A program made the translations under genes and the position numbers. Below the pieces are notes generated by a model, which saw only the letters and a list, made by a program, of their open reading frames with translations, searched no databases and had not been told where the DNA came from. Source: Ypsolopha sequella (lineage: Eukaryota; Arthropoda; Insecta; Lepidoptera; Ypsolophidae). Taken from it: a stretch of DNA of 64,000 nt. The stretch covers positions 372,001 to 436,000 of the forward strand of contig CAKOHE010000018.1 of the NCBI GenBank assembly GCA_934047225.1, read 5' to 3'. Positions 53,872 to 63,174 of this stretch are shown here, piece after piece; the first letter of the stretch is position 1, and each line of letters begins with the position of its first letter.

Positions 53872-56800
53872 TCAACTGACGTCTGGAATAATACTTGTTG
53901 TTCGTGGTGTCGCCTGTGATGCGCAACATACGACCTTTTTCTCTTCTCCCGTAATCTCGGGCTGAGTAGGTATTTCTGTAGGCCACTCGGAGGGGTTTTC
54001 TCTCAGGAAGGACGGGCCGCTGTACCACTGATGTTGGCTGTCGAAAGAGGTCGGGACTTCTCTTGTCGCATCGTCCGCTACATTGAATTTTGTAGGTATC
54101 CATCGCCACTCGCTTGTTAATGTTGTCTCCTCTATGGCGGCGACTCTATGTGCGACGTAAGGCTTGTATGATCTCGCGCCGTTTCTTATCCACGCGAGAA
54201 CTGTCTTGCTGTCTGACCAGTACGTCTTGGACGTGGGTTTCTGTCTGTGTTCTTCTAACACTGTAGCGGCCATTCTGCTGCCCAGGACGGCGGCTTGTAG
54301 CTCAAGACGTGGCACGGAGATGACTTTGAGTGAAGCCACACGAGCCTTTGCTGTGATGAGTGACACGTGTACGCTGCCGTCGGGTGCCTCCGCCCGCCAG
54401 TATAGTGCGGCGGCGTATGCAGTCGTGCACACGACAAAGACGTGTAGTTGCAGTGACTGTGATTCGCTGTACTGTAGATAACATCTGGGTATGCTGACGT
54501 CGCACAGGCTTTTCAGGTGACTCATCCACGTAGCCCACTGTGTAGCGAGGTCTTCTGGTATTTTGGTGTCCCAGTCTGTCCCTCTGCGCCATACTTCTTG
54601 TAGTATCTTTTTGGCCTGGATGGTGACAGGTGAAGCCAGGCCCAATGGATCGTAGATTGACATGACGATTTTGAGAGCCTCTCGTTTCGTCGGCGCCTGT
54701 TCTGTGAGCAATGCTGGAGGTAGGCGGGCTAAGTCCAAGTTGAAGCTGAGCTCATCTGATTGTGGTTTCCAGATGAGCCCCAGCACCTTCTCTGTCTTGG
54801 TACCGTCGTCGAGCTTTACTGGCTGTGTAGTCGTGCTTCTGTTTTCTGTTAGGGCTTCGAGCGTCTTAGATGAGTTGGACGCCCAGCCTCGTAGGTCGAA
54901 GTTGCCCTTGCTATGGATCTCTCGTACTTGCTTGGATACTTCTATGGCTTCTTCTTCTGTTCTGAAGCTGTCTAGGTAGTCGTCCATGTAGTGATTCTCT
55001 GTTATCGCTCTGACTGCCGTAGGATACGTATCTCTGTATTTTTCAGCATTTCTGTTCTTTACGTATATCGCAATTGTCGGTGAGCTGGTCGCGCCGAATA
55101 TAAGCGAAGTCATTCTGTATTCATCTGGTGGGCCGTCTCGTCGCTCGTCTCTCCACAGGTATCGTAGCGCGTCTCTGTCTTCGCACCGCACGCCAATTCT
55201 CATAAACATTTCGGCTATGTCTGCTGTTACGGCGACTCGGTGTTGACGGAACCTCATAAGAACCCCCGGCAGTGACTTGAGTAGGTCCGGGCCGGTGAGC
55301 AGATGGCTGTTGAGGCAGTGTCCCTTTGTAGTAGCCGCTGCGTCGTGAACTATTCTCATCTTGTCCGGTTTCATAGGATTGAAGACCGGAAAATGCGGCA
55401 GGTACCATGTGCGATCTCGTGTTTTTTCTGTGGGTGCCAGCTCTGCGTATCCTTTCTGTATAAGCGCCTTCATCTGTTCACCATATTTTTGTTTTAGGTG
55501 AGCGTCTCTGTCGATGCGTTTCTCCGTCGAAATTAAGCGCCGTAGAGCGTTGTCGTAGTTGCTGGGTAACTTGACATCTGCGTGCTTCCATAGTAGAGGA
55601 GTTTCATAGCGACCATTCTCTGTCTCTTTCGTGCACGCTTCTAAGAGTTGGAGCGCGCGCCTTTCTGGGTCGCTTGCGGGCTTCTTAGGTTCGATGTCTA
55701 TCGAGTCCAGCGCGAAGTAATGCTTCAATTGTTCATCCATCCTTTGTTCTGTAGTTTCTATCTGTTCTGTTCTGTCGGCCAGGTGGTGAACGAAGTGTAC
55801 TCGGCTGCCTATAGTGCGCGTGTCGGCTCCGTGTAGGACCCAGCCCAGTGGTGTGCGCGACGCGACGAGTTGATGTCGGTTGCCTCTCCTTGTCTCTGTT
55901 GCTAGGAGGAGATGCCAGTTGTCTTGACCGATAATGATTGTAGGTTTGGCGTCTTCATATACGAGATGTTTTTCTATGTCGCGCAGATGCTTGCAGCCCC
56001 ATACGTGTTGCTCTTCTATTGTTTGCGACGATAGTTTGAGGTCTTCTATAGTGCGCGCTTGTATCTTCATTGGTCGGTCTTGCCCTTGGATAGTGAGGGT
56101 GACGCGACGTGACGAGCCCGATAGTATCTTGGAGTCTGATATGGTTTCGAGGTGAAGTGGCTCGCACGGTCCCGTAGCGCCAATCTGTTGTGCGACGTGC
56201 TCGTCGATCAAGGTGACGGTAGAACCGTCGTCCAGGAGCGCGTGCGTGTGTAGTTGTCCGCTGGGGCCGGAGACTCGTACTGGTATAATTTTCAGGTATG
56301 CGTATCTGTTGCGGCTGGCGTGAGTAGATGTTACTATCTCCTTATTTTCTGTCTTTGTCTGTTCTTGCTTCGTTATGAAGTGTAGCATAGGATGATGACT
56401 ACGTTCGCAGCCGTCCTTGTCGCACTTGCGCCTCGGGCATCTGTGTGTATTGTTCCTGTAGCGCAGGCATCTGTAGCATAGATGGTTCTTCTTTGCCATG
56501 TTCCATCTTTCGTCGGCGGTAGCTAGTTTGAAGGACTCGCATTCTATCTCTTTGTGATCCTTTCTCTCGCAGATAGTGCACGGGTACTTGTTTGTTCGCT
56601 CTTCTCTATTATTTGCGGCGTGGGCGCGTTGTAATTTTCTGTAGTTCTGTGGCGCCGCGCCGTCCTCTATGATTTGCTCGGGTGGTGTGAATTTGCTGCA
56701 TCTGTCTGCTTCTCTGTCCATGAAGTTGCTAAATTGAAGTAGGTCGGAGTCTGTATTCTGTTGTTCTGCAGTGTAGTCGAACCAGCGATAGCGGAGTGCC

Positions 56801-57873
56801 GGCGTGAGTTTTTCTATGACGTTCTTCATGGTCTCTGGGCTGGCTAAGTAGTGCGCCTTCCCGAGGTACCGTATTGTAGCGACGCAGTTCTTCGTCTTGT
56901 TAGCAAACAGGCAGATGTCACGTGGAGAGTCTGTAGTTCGTGGCATGCTGCGCAGTTTCTCTAGCTCGGCGAGGGCAATCGCGTCGGGACGTCCGAATCT
57001 CGCTTCTAGGGCACTCATGATGTCCTCTGGTGGCGTGTTGACAATTAGCAGGCTGGTAACGGCTTCCTTGGCTTTTCCTTTCAGTGCTCGGCGTAGTCTC
57101 GCTGTATTTTCGGCCGCAGAATAGGCTTTGGAAGACTCGAAGAATACAGACTTAAAGGCTAGCCATTCGTTGTGAGAGCCGTTGAATGGTGGCAGCTCTC
57201 CGAAGTATCTATGCGGCGTGACTGTGATAGGTGTAGATCTCGCAGCGGCGGCGATGGCTTGCGCTAGTTCGGACAGGTCTAACTTCCCGGTCTGTGGTAG
57301 GTGCGTCGGAGCAGCGACGTGGGGCGGGGAAGGGACTATTTCCTCCTTGCTGAAGTTATATGCAGGAATTCGCTCTTCGATGATGGTAGCTGGCTTCTGT
57401 GTTTGCGGGACAGGCGCTGCTCGTGGTGCCTCTATTGCGGACTTCGCTGCTCTATGGTTACGAACGTTCTCCAGCGTCAGGTCTCCTTTGTTTTCTGGCG
57501 CTGATGCAGCTCGGTCTCGCTCCTGTCTATGTATCCACGTAGCGGTGCGTCGGAGTGTCTCGTTTTCTGTTGATGAAACGCTGTTGGTGTCGTCATCATC
57601 TGATTCGGCAGCTATCTTCTTCTTCTGTGCTATGGCGAGCTCCAACTTCAGCTTGGCTATTTCTTCGTCGGCTTTGGCTAGTCGATATGACTTGTTCGAA
57701 CGTGACGATCTTCTACTCTTCTGTTTGGACGGCAGATTTTCTCTATGGTTATTGTTCTGCTGTTCTGACGGCGACAACGGAGGATGTTCATGATGGACTG
57801 GGAGATCTCTCTGTTGTACTTCCTCTTCTTGATTCTTCGGTTCCTTGGCTATTTGTGAACGCGTAGTCGGCAT
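53872..57873 (-). CDS. BEL/Pao gag-pol polyprotein (1333 codons), truncated at 3' side
   Basis: Starts MPTTRSQIAKE at 57873. Order: basic/coiled region (to 150); gag domain of the DUF1759 kind (about 215-380, PFNGSHNEWLAFKSVF); zinc knuckles (about 430-500, CTICERKDH, CYRCLRYRNNTHRC); aspartic protease (HALLDDGSTVTLID, about 548); RT with TADIAEMFMRIGV (about 885) and HYMDDYLDSF (about 965); RNase H-like region (1140-1290, YWSDSKTVLAWI). Where family members have FCDAS-type residues it reads VFVVCTT, so the first RNase H Asp seems lost. TGA at 53872-53874 ends the frame; the same frame continues with FSKWERLLRTTARVLQF. Likely inactive. Confidence 0.88.
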   Translation of the reverse strand: MPTTRSQIAKEPKNQEEEVQQRDLPVHHEHPPLSPSEQQNNNHRENLPSKQKSRRSSRSNKSYRLAKADEEIAKLKLELAIAQKKKIAAESDDDDTNSVSSTENETLRRTATWIHRQERDRAASAPENKGDLTLENVRNHRAAKSAIEAPRAAPVPQTQKPATIIEERIPAYNFSKEEIVPSPPHVAAPTHLPQTGKLDLSELAQAIAAAARSTPITVTPHRYFGELPPFNGSHNEWLAFKSVFFESSKAYSAAENTARLRRALKGKAKEAVTSLLIVNTPPEDIMSALEARFGRPDAIALAELEKLRSMPRTTDSPRDICLFANKTKNCVATIRYLGKAHYLASPETMKNVIEKLTPALRYRWFDYTAEQQNTDSDLLQFSNFMDREADRCSKFTPPEQIIEDGAAPQNYRKLQRAHAANNREERTNKYPCTICERKDHKEIECESFKLATADERWNMAKKNHLCYRCLRYRNNTHRCPRRKCDKDGCERSHHPMLHFITKQEQTKTENKEIVTSTHASRNRYAYLKIIPVRVSGPSGQLHTHALLDDGSTVTLIDEHVAQQIGATGPCEPLHLETISDSKILSGSSRRVTLTIQGQDRPMKIQARTIEDLKLSSQTIEEQHVWGCKHLRDIEKHLVYEDAKPTIIIGQDNWHLLLATETRRGNRHQLVASRTPLGWVLHGADTRTIGSRVHFVHHLADRTEQIETTEQRMDEQLKHYFALDSIDIEPKKPASDPERRALQLLEACTKETENGRYETPLLWKHADVKLPSNYDNALRRLISTEKRIDRDAHLKQKYGEQMKALIQKGYAELAPTEKTRDRTWYLPHFPVFNPMKPDKMRIVHDAAATTKGHCLNSHLLTGPDLLKSLPGVLMRFRQHRVAVTADIAEMFMRIGVRCEDRDALRYLWRDERRDGPPDEYRMTSLIFGATSSPTIAIYVKNRNAEKYRDTYPTAVRAITENHYMDDYLDSFRTEEEAIEVSKQVREIHSKGNFDLRGWASNSSKTLEALTENRSTTTQPVKLDDGTKTEKVLGLIWKPQSDELSFNLDLARLPPALLTEQAPTKREALKIVMSIYDPLGLASPVTIQAKKILQEVWRRGTDWDTKIPEDLATQWATWMSHLKSLCDVSIPRCYLQYSESQSLQLHVFVVCTTAYAAALYWRAEAPDGSVHVSLITAKARVASLKVISVPRLELQAAVLGSRMAATVLEEHRQKPTSKTYWSDSKTVLAWIRNGARSYKPYVAHRVAAIEETTLTSEWRWIPTKFNVADDATREVPTSFDSQHQWYSGPSFLRENPSEWPTEIPTQPEITGEEKKVVCCASQATPRTTSIIPDVS

Positions 57874-57909
57874 GATGCTGTTTGATATCCGGCTTCTCTA
57901 TGGGCAATG

Positions 57910-57927
57910 TCCGGCTCGAAGATCCAA
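57910..57927 (-). promoter_or_regulatory. BEL primer-binding site, tRNA-Tyr-like
   Basis: Just inside the 5' LTR the minus strand reads TTGGATCTTCGAGCCGGA. TGG plus CTTCGAGCCGGA fits the complement of the 3' end of insect tRNA-Tyr as I remember it, with a few mismatches. It primes minus-strand DNA. Confidence 0.5.
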
Positions 57928-58816
57928 TGTGCGGGGCAGCCGGGCTTGCTGGAATAGCAGAGCGTACGACCAACCGCGGGGAGCGTTCTCGTACTGAATC
58001 GTCGAAGGACGGACGGAGGATAACTGGGAATTGGCGACAATAAAACTGTGCTTTTGTATTTGGTATCCCAGTTGAGATCTGCCAGTATTGCCTCTTGTTG
58101 TAGTTAGTAGTAAGAAGGTCGGAATGTGAATGAATGACCGCTCCAGTGTTGCCGGCACTTAAACTAGAAAAAGTCCGAAACCGACACAAAAATTACCCGA
58201 AATACCCGTTTGGTACCCGAAATATTGTCTTACCTTTTATTTTTATATCAACATATATTATCTCTTTATAAATCAACTGGATCATTATGTTTTCAATAGT
58301 ATTTTTAACTGATTTTGGCGACATTTCCTATAAAAAGACGAGCTGAAAAAAAAAATACAATTTTAATTTTAGGTAGGTAGAGCTTTTAATGGTGACGTTG
58401 CTATAAGAAAAATGTATAAGAATTTTCTTAAGGCACATTAAGACTATTATAATTACTAGAATACTGTATTTAAACATTCATTACCTTTTTTCTGAAAATT
58501 ATCACATTCGATACCATTTCATTATTAATTTTTATTGAAAACATTTTAATTGACTTTTGGAATGGCCGATTGGCGTTTGTAATCTGTAAAAAAAAAACAG
58601 TTTGAACTTGATTTTTTATTGTAAGCATAAACATTTTTTTACTACCACCTACAACAACTTCTACAGTTAAATTTAAAAAGCATTAAGGAAAACATGATAT
58701 ATCAAAATGCACATATGTATTAAAAAGGTTAGTAACAAAGTTATTTGGTGGTTACCTTGCATAGGGATGTCATGGTCAAATTGTATAATTTATAATATTT
58801 TTTTTATTAATATTTA

Positions 58817-61108
58817 TTATTTGCTTAGTTTATATTCTAATTTAGCGCACAGCATTTTCTTGGAGGGCTCAAATTTAACAGTATTGTCTTTAATTCCTTG
58901 GGCAGCGGACATCAATGCGGAAATTGTGTTCGTTTTTAATTTGTTTCTGTGGTCTGTTTTAATGTTTTTTAGTCGGCTAAATACACGCTCAACGCATGCG
59001 TTGGAGAAGGGCAGCACCAAAAGCAAACTCATCACCTTTTTCGTATTCGGAAAGAGCTCGCCACCAATTTCATTCTTCAGAGAGAATACCTTTCCCCAAT
59101 ACTCTTCAACTGATAAGTTAGGTGATAGTCCCAGGATTTCATGATCAAGGAAAGCGTGTTCTCTCCATTCATTTACGAGATCTTGTTCGTTCACATGTGT
59201 TTTTAGAAACGGAAATCTCTCTAAAACATTTTTTAGGTCTTTGTTGTTGTATTTTTGGGCAATCCTGGGATTAACTATGTCGATGCACGTATAGAGGGGG
59301 TCTTCGAAAGTGAATCTGTTTGTTATTTCTTTGAACGCTTCGATGTAAAAGGCGAGACACTTTTTTAAAACCTCATCGATGTCACAATCAGGAGGAGGGT
59401 TAGGATCTTTTTTTAAATCTTGCAATGACTGTTGAGCCAGTACTCCTAGGTAAATTTTCTCTAGAGAAACGAATCTACCCGGATTTTTGTAGTCGACTTT
59501 AAAGATGTCAGTCCGTTTTATGTAGGAAAATTCCATGTAGTTTGCAGCAATGTTTCTAAGAAGTTTCTCTACTTGAGGTTTTAATTCATGTAACAGTGGT
59601 TTATCACTTTGAAATAGTTTATTAAAGTCGTTTAGTAATTCTAGCACGTAAGACATAAATTCCAAATAAATGATGGAAAATGAATTATTTAAGGTCATTA
59701 AAATGTTCTCTGTGGTGATACTGGGATCAGTTTGCAAGTCATTTTTGAAGTACTCCTTCAGGACGTCTTTTTGCTCGAGAATGCGATCTACACAGGCTTT
59801 TAACGATAGCCACCTTGTTGTGCAGGGGCTCAAAATTTTGTGAATTTCCACTTGGAAGAAATTTTGTAATTCCTGCAATCGTTTCTGACGTAGAGCACTT
59901 CGATTAAAATGTGAGCCCACATTTCTGAGCATGTCTTCAATATTGCGCGGAAGAATAGCGCTTGCTTTTGAAGCCACCAAATGAATGCTGTGGCACGAGC
60001 ATTTCACACAAGCTATGTGAGGTAATTTTTCTTTTAGATGACTGAACACGGAGTTGTGTTTTCCAACCATAGAGTTGGTGGTATCAGATGCAAAACCGAC
60101 GACATTTTCAAATGGTATATTCTCCTTTTCCAGGCGTGCCATCATTTCAAAATATAAGTTTTGACCAGTACCATCAGTCACTTCGTAAATTTCGAAAAAG
60201 CTTGTTTCAACTTTGTTTGTATTGCCATCAAAATAAATGACAGCCATTGCACATTGTTTTGTAACAGTGATATCAGTGGTTTCATCGATGATTATACTGA
60301 AATAAGTTCCGGGTTTCTTTAGTTGATCAATCATTGTTTTCTTTAATTCAGGTCCTAAAACTTGAGTCAACATAGCCTGGCCTTTGGTCCGACTGAGTTT
60401 CATGTTGTTAGCTATAGCTGAGTCTGGAAAAATATCCGACATCAAGGGCGTCAAAGTCTCTAATAAGTTAAATGGCAAATTTTTTGTCGCTGTTAAAGAT
60501 GTCAATTTTAATTCAGCTCTCCTCGTCTGCTCTTCAAGTGGTGACGGTCTCAGTAGTTTAGGAATTGACTTACTCGTTGACGCGTCTCTAACTATTGAAT
60601 TATGTTTTGAGGAGCTTGCATGTCTTACTAAAATTGATCTATGACATTGTAACGAAGAGCAGCAAAATTTACAATAAGCTACCGTGTTGCCCGAGTTATC
60701 TTTAAATTTTTGGAGCCAATTTTTAAAGTGATTATCATGAAGCCAGTTCTCATTAAAGACGGTGGGTGCAGCAGGCGTAACTCTTTTCTTCTCGGGTTCG
60801 TTATTGTAACTCGCTCGTCGTTTCTTGCTAACTTTATCTTTATTGGGTTCAAGTAGCTCAGGTTGGTTCGAGGAATCACAAACGCTAGCTAGTTGTGTTA
60901 CTAACTCGAGTTCTGTTATAGTCGATGTTTCGGGTGTCGTGTCTACTATGGGGTCAATTCTGGAAGATGGTCCTGGTGTGGGTGACTTGGAGTGAATGTT
61001 AGGTTTGTTAGTGGTTTTTGCAGCATTATTATTAAAATTAGTAGGCGGTTGTATTTGTGCAGTTTTCTCAATGGGTTTTCGTGAAGTTTTTAAAACAAAC
61101 TTATCCAT
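58817..61108 (-). CDS. hAT transposase, intact, BED-like finger
   Basis: ATG at 61108 (MDKFVLKTSRKPIEK) is preferred over the in-frame ATG at 61141, which adds a Phe/Trp-rich 11-residue leader. A Ser/Thr/Pro-rich N-terminus carries a nuclear-localisation-like KKRRASYNNEPEKKR. A BED-like zinc finger (WLQKF...YCKFC...HRSILVRHASSSKH) follows. Catalytic core: Asp in FSIIIDETTD, Asp in GFASDTTNSMVG, CSCHSIHLVA and TTRWLSL segments. The C-terminal dimerisation domain is LPFSNACVERVFSRLKNI. About 763 residues, no stop or frameshift: a candidate active cut-and-paste transposase. The third catalytic residue (Glu) is not placed with certainty. Confidence 0.88.
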   Translation of the reverse strand: MDKFVLKTSRKPIEKTAQIQPPTNFNNNAAKTTNKPNIHSKSPTPGPSSRIDPIVDTTPETSTITELELVTQLASVCDSSNQPELLEPNKDKVSKKRRASYNNEPEKKRVTPAAPTVFNENWLHDNHFKNWLQKFKDNSGNTVAYCKFCCSSLQCHRSILVRHASSSKHNSIVRDASTSKSIPKLLRPSPLEEQTRRAELKLTSLTATKNLPFNLLETLTPLMSDIFPDSAIANNMKLSRTKGQAMLTQVLGPELKKTMIDQLKKPGTYFSIIIDETTDITVTKQCAMAVIYFDGNTNKVETSFFEIYEVTDGTGQNLYFEMMARLEKENIPFENVVGFASDTTNSMVGKHNSVFSHLKEKLPHIACVKCSCHSIHLVASKASAILPRNIEDMLRNVGSHFNRSALRQKRLQELQNFFQVEIHKILSPCTTRWLSLKACVDRILEQKDVLKEYFKNDLQTDPSITTENILMTLNNSFSIIYLEFMSYVLELLNDFNKLFQSDKPLLHELKPQVEKLLRNIAANYMEFSYIKRTDIFKVDYKNPGRFVSLEKIYLGVLAQQSLQDLKKDPNPPPDCDIDEVLKKCLAFYIEAFKEITNRFTFEDPLYTCIDIVNPRIAQKYNNKDLKNVLERFPFLKTHVNEQDLVNEWREHAFLDHEILGLSPNLSVEEYWGKVFSLKNEIGGELFPNTKKVMSLLLVLPFSNACVERVFSRLKNIKTDHRNKLKTNTISALMSAAQGIKDNTVKFEPSKKMLCAKLEYKLSK

Positions 61109-61489
61109 ATTCGCAACCTGCCACCAAAAAAAAGCAAACATAAAAATCCGAAGAAACGAAAAAAATGCATAAAATCTACTTTTTAATAGTTTTTTAATAG
61201 CCCGCTGCCGGCCCTGCCCTTGACTAAAACTTACGGCATTATTTACTACCTATCTGACAATTGAAAGATCAGCATAAATATTTTTGTGTTAATGTTCGCC
61301 ATCTCTGTTTTTTATAATCTTTAATAGATACGCGAGTAAAATAAGTTTGTAAAGCGAGTATAAGTTTTAAAATCGATGATGACGTCCAGAAAGTGAGCAA
61401 ATAATGCTGCCAGTTTAAGTTAGTTTTTAGTTTTGAAAAATTCACAATTTGTTAGCTTTTTGCATGCACTGGTAACACCAAAAATAACA

Positions 61490-61850
61490 AATAGCGTGTT
61501 TATAGCACCTGCATCGTGATGCGGCCATCACGATGCAGTCTGCATCGTATTTTTGACAATTGTCAATTAGCGTGTTTATAGCACCTGCATCGTGATGCAG
61601 TCTGCATCGTGATGCGGCCATCACGATGCAGTCTGCATCGTATTTTTGACAATTGTCATTGGAAAGTGTCAAACTGACAGTTAAAAAATGGTCGTTTATA
61701 ACACAAATCGCCGCATCATGGTGCAGTCTTCATCACGATGAAGGTGATTTAAACACGGAAATTGGGAAGTGTCAAACTGACAGTTAAAAAATGGTCGTTT
61801 ATAACACAAATCGCCGCATCACGATGCAGGTGATATAAACACGGAAAAAG
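61490..61850. repeat. Palindromic CATCGTGATG repeat block in the hAT 5' region
   Basis: GCGTGTTTATAGCACCTGCA followed by TCGTGATGCGGCCATCACGA palindromes occurs twice in tandem (61492-61565, 61570-61660). Then AGTGTCAAACTGACAGTTAA and AAAAATGGTCGTTTATAACA occur twice (61665-61730, 61768-61815). The block closes with an inverse of its start (GCAGGTGATATAAACACGG). It is upstream of the transposase start, so it could be the promoter region or a separate foldback insertion. 61851-62741 is AT-rich with the subterminal motifs. Confidence 0.7.
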
Positions 61851-63174
61851 CATCGTTTTTGTAGTATTAAAAGTGATCTGTGGCATCGTTCGTTCTTTCT
61901 CTACACGAAAAAGAGATAGAATCTAGATCTATCTTATCTATTAAATAGAGAAAAAGTATCGTTGAAATGACCGCCAAGGCGCCAAAATGAAATATACATA
62001 AGTACCTACAACAAAACAAACCGATGCGGTCTGATTTTACACTTAAATTCATTTCTGCAGTAAAAATTGAAATAATATATACTTTATTATCATCATCATA
62101 TAAACTGCAATAAAATAAACACAAAACACTGCGAATTGCTTAACAAAATCACGGATGAAAATTATAAAGTTTGATTTAGGTAAGTACCTACTTACCGGTA
62201 CACGATATCCAATCTCACACAACAAGACAAGAGAGTTCCTACTATAAGTAGGTACTTGGAAAGAATTATCATCAACAACAATAAAAAGATTTCTTTCTGC
62301 TAAAGTTTACACATTCAGATCAAGTTTTTTGTAGCTTTTAAGTGAAAACTGCAAAACAGCAAAACAAAACAAAAGCTTCGACCTTGATTGATGGTAAAAA
62401 AACTCTTCGTGCTTGCCTTATCCAATGAGAATTTGTATAAGAGCATCCCTTTTGCACGTTTTGCCTCACATGTAGGACTCACGTATACTCACACACACAG
62501 AGTAGATAAAGATAGGAATTGTTAGGATGCATTCCGTTTTGGGCATTTGCGCGCATGATGCGTCTCAAAATTATTCCGTTTTGTGCATCAACAGCGTCAA
62601 TACGATTTAATTCGAGAAATTCAATACGGGTTTGTTGAAAAATTACCCGAAATTACCCGGCAGTTATGATTACCCATAAGATACCCGGTGAGGGCCTAAA
62701 TTACCCGAAATCGGGTAGAAATACCCGTACCGGCAACGCTGGACCGCTCTGGAGCGCGTCTACATTTATACTGTTCGCTCTCTATAGAATTTCCGTATAT
62801 TTATACTGTGCGAGTGAATAAGGAAATGTGTGAGCGAGACGGACTGATTTTTATACCCCCTAACGCGGCAATACCTGACAGAGCCCAACTGCACTATTAT
62901 TTATTTAATCAAACCTATTTTATTTACAATTATCGAGAATTACTATGTATTTATATATTCTATATACTATTTTCCTATATATCTAGGTTCATTAAAACAC
63001 AAGGAAGCAGAAACTTTAATCAAATCACATACAGCTATAAAATTGAGATCAGGACACGTCTTACAAAATAATCAACTTATAACAATAAAATAAGCCTACT
63101 CTATCCTAGTATATACATATGTAGGTATCTATAGCCGCGCACGGATAGCTCGCTATTCTGTCTCACACATATAC

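Larger units (their letters stand above)
58144..62741 (-). mobile_element. hAT transposon, complete, 4598 bp
   Basis: Termini CAGTGTTGCCGGCAC and, inverted at the right, CAGCGTTGCCGGTAC. Perfect 8-bp target duplication GACCGCTC. Both ends carry many ACCCGAAAT/ATACCCG subterminal motifs (58180-58225, 62640-62730), typical transposase-binding clusters. One intact ORF on the minus strand. It lies inside the right BEL LTR. Appears recent. Confidence 0.93.
49383..63169 (-). mobile_element. BEL/Pao LTR retrotransposon with two nested insertions
   Basis: Target duplication TATAC at 49378-49382 and 63170-63174. LTRs start TGTGCGGGGCAGCC and end CGCACA or CACACA on the + strand, about 636 bp each, and differ at only about ten positions by eye. 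The left LTR (3' LTR of the minus-strand element) is split by a jockey LINE, the right LTR by a hAT transposon. Coding order on the minus strand is gag, protease, RT, RNase H, integrase; no envelope ORF. Several stops make this copy inactive. Confidence 0.92.
57928..63169 (-). repeat. BEL 5' LTR, split by hAT transposon
   Basis: LTR pieces 57928-58143 and 62750-63169, with GACCGCTC at 58136-58143 repeated at 62742-62749 around the hAT. The LTR would hold the promoter and polyadenylation signal; AATAAA occurs at about 58041. Confidence 0.88.

Noticed and set aside
57182..57793. + strand ORF of 203 codons, Ser/Cys/Ala-rich
   Set aside because: Antisense of the BEL gag region; composition follows from the opposite strand.
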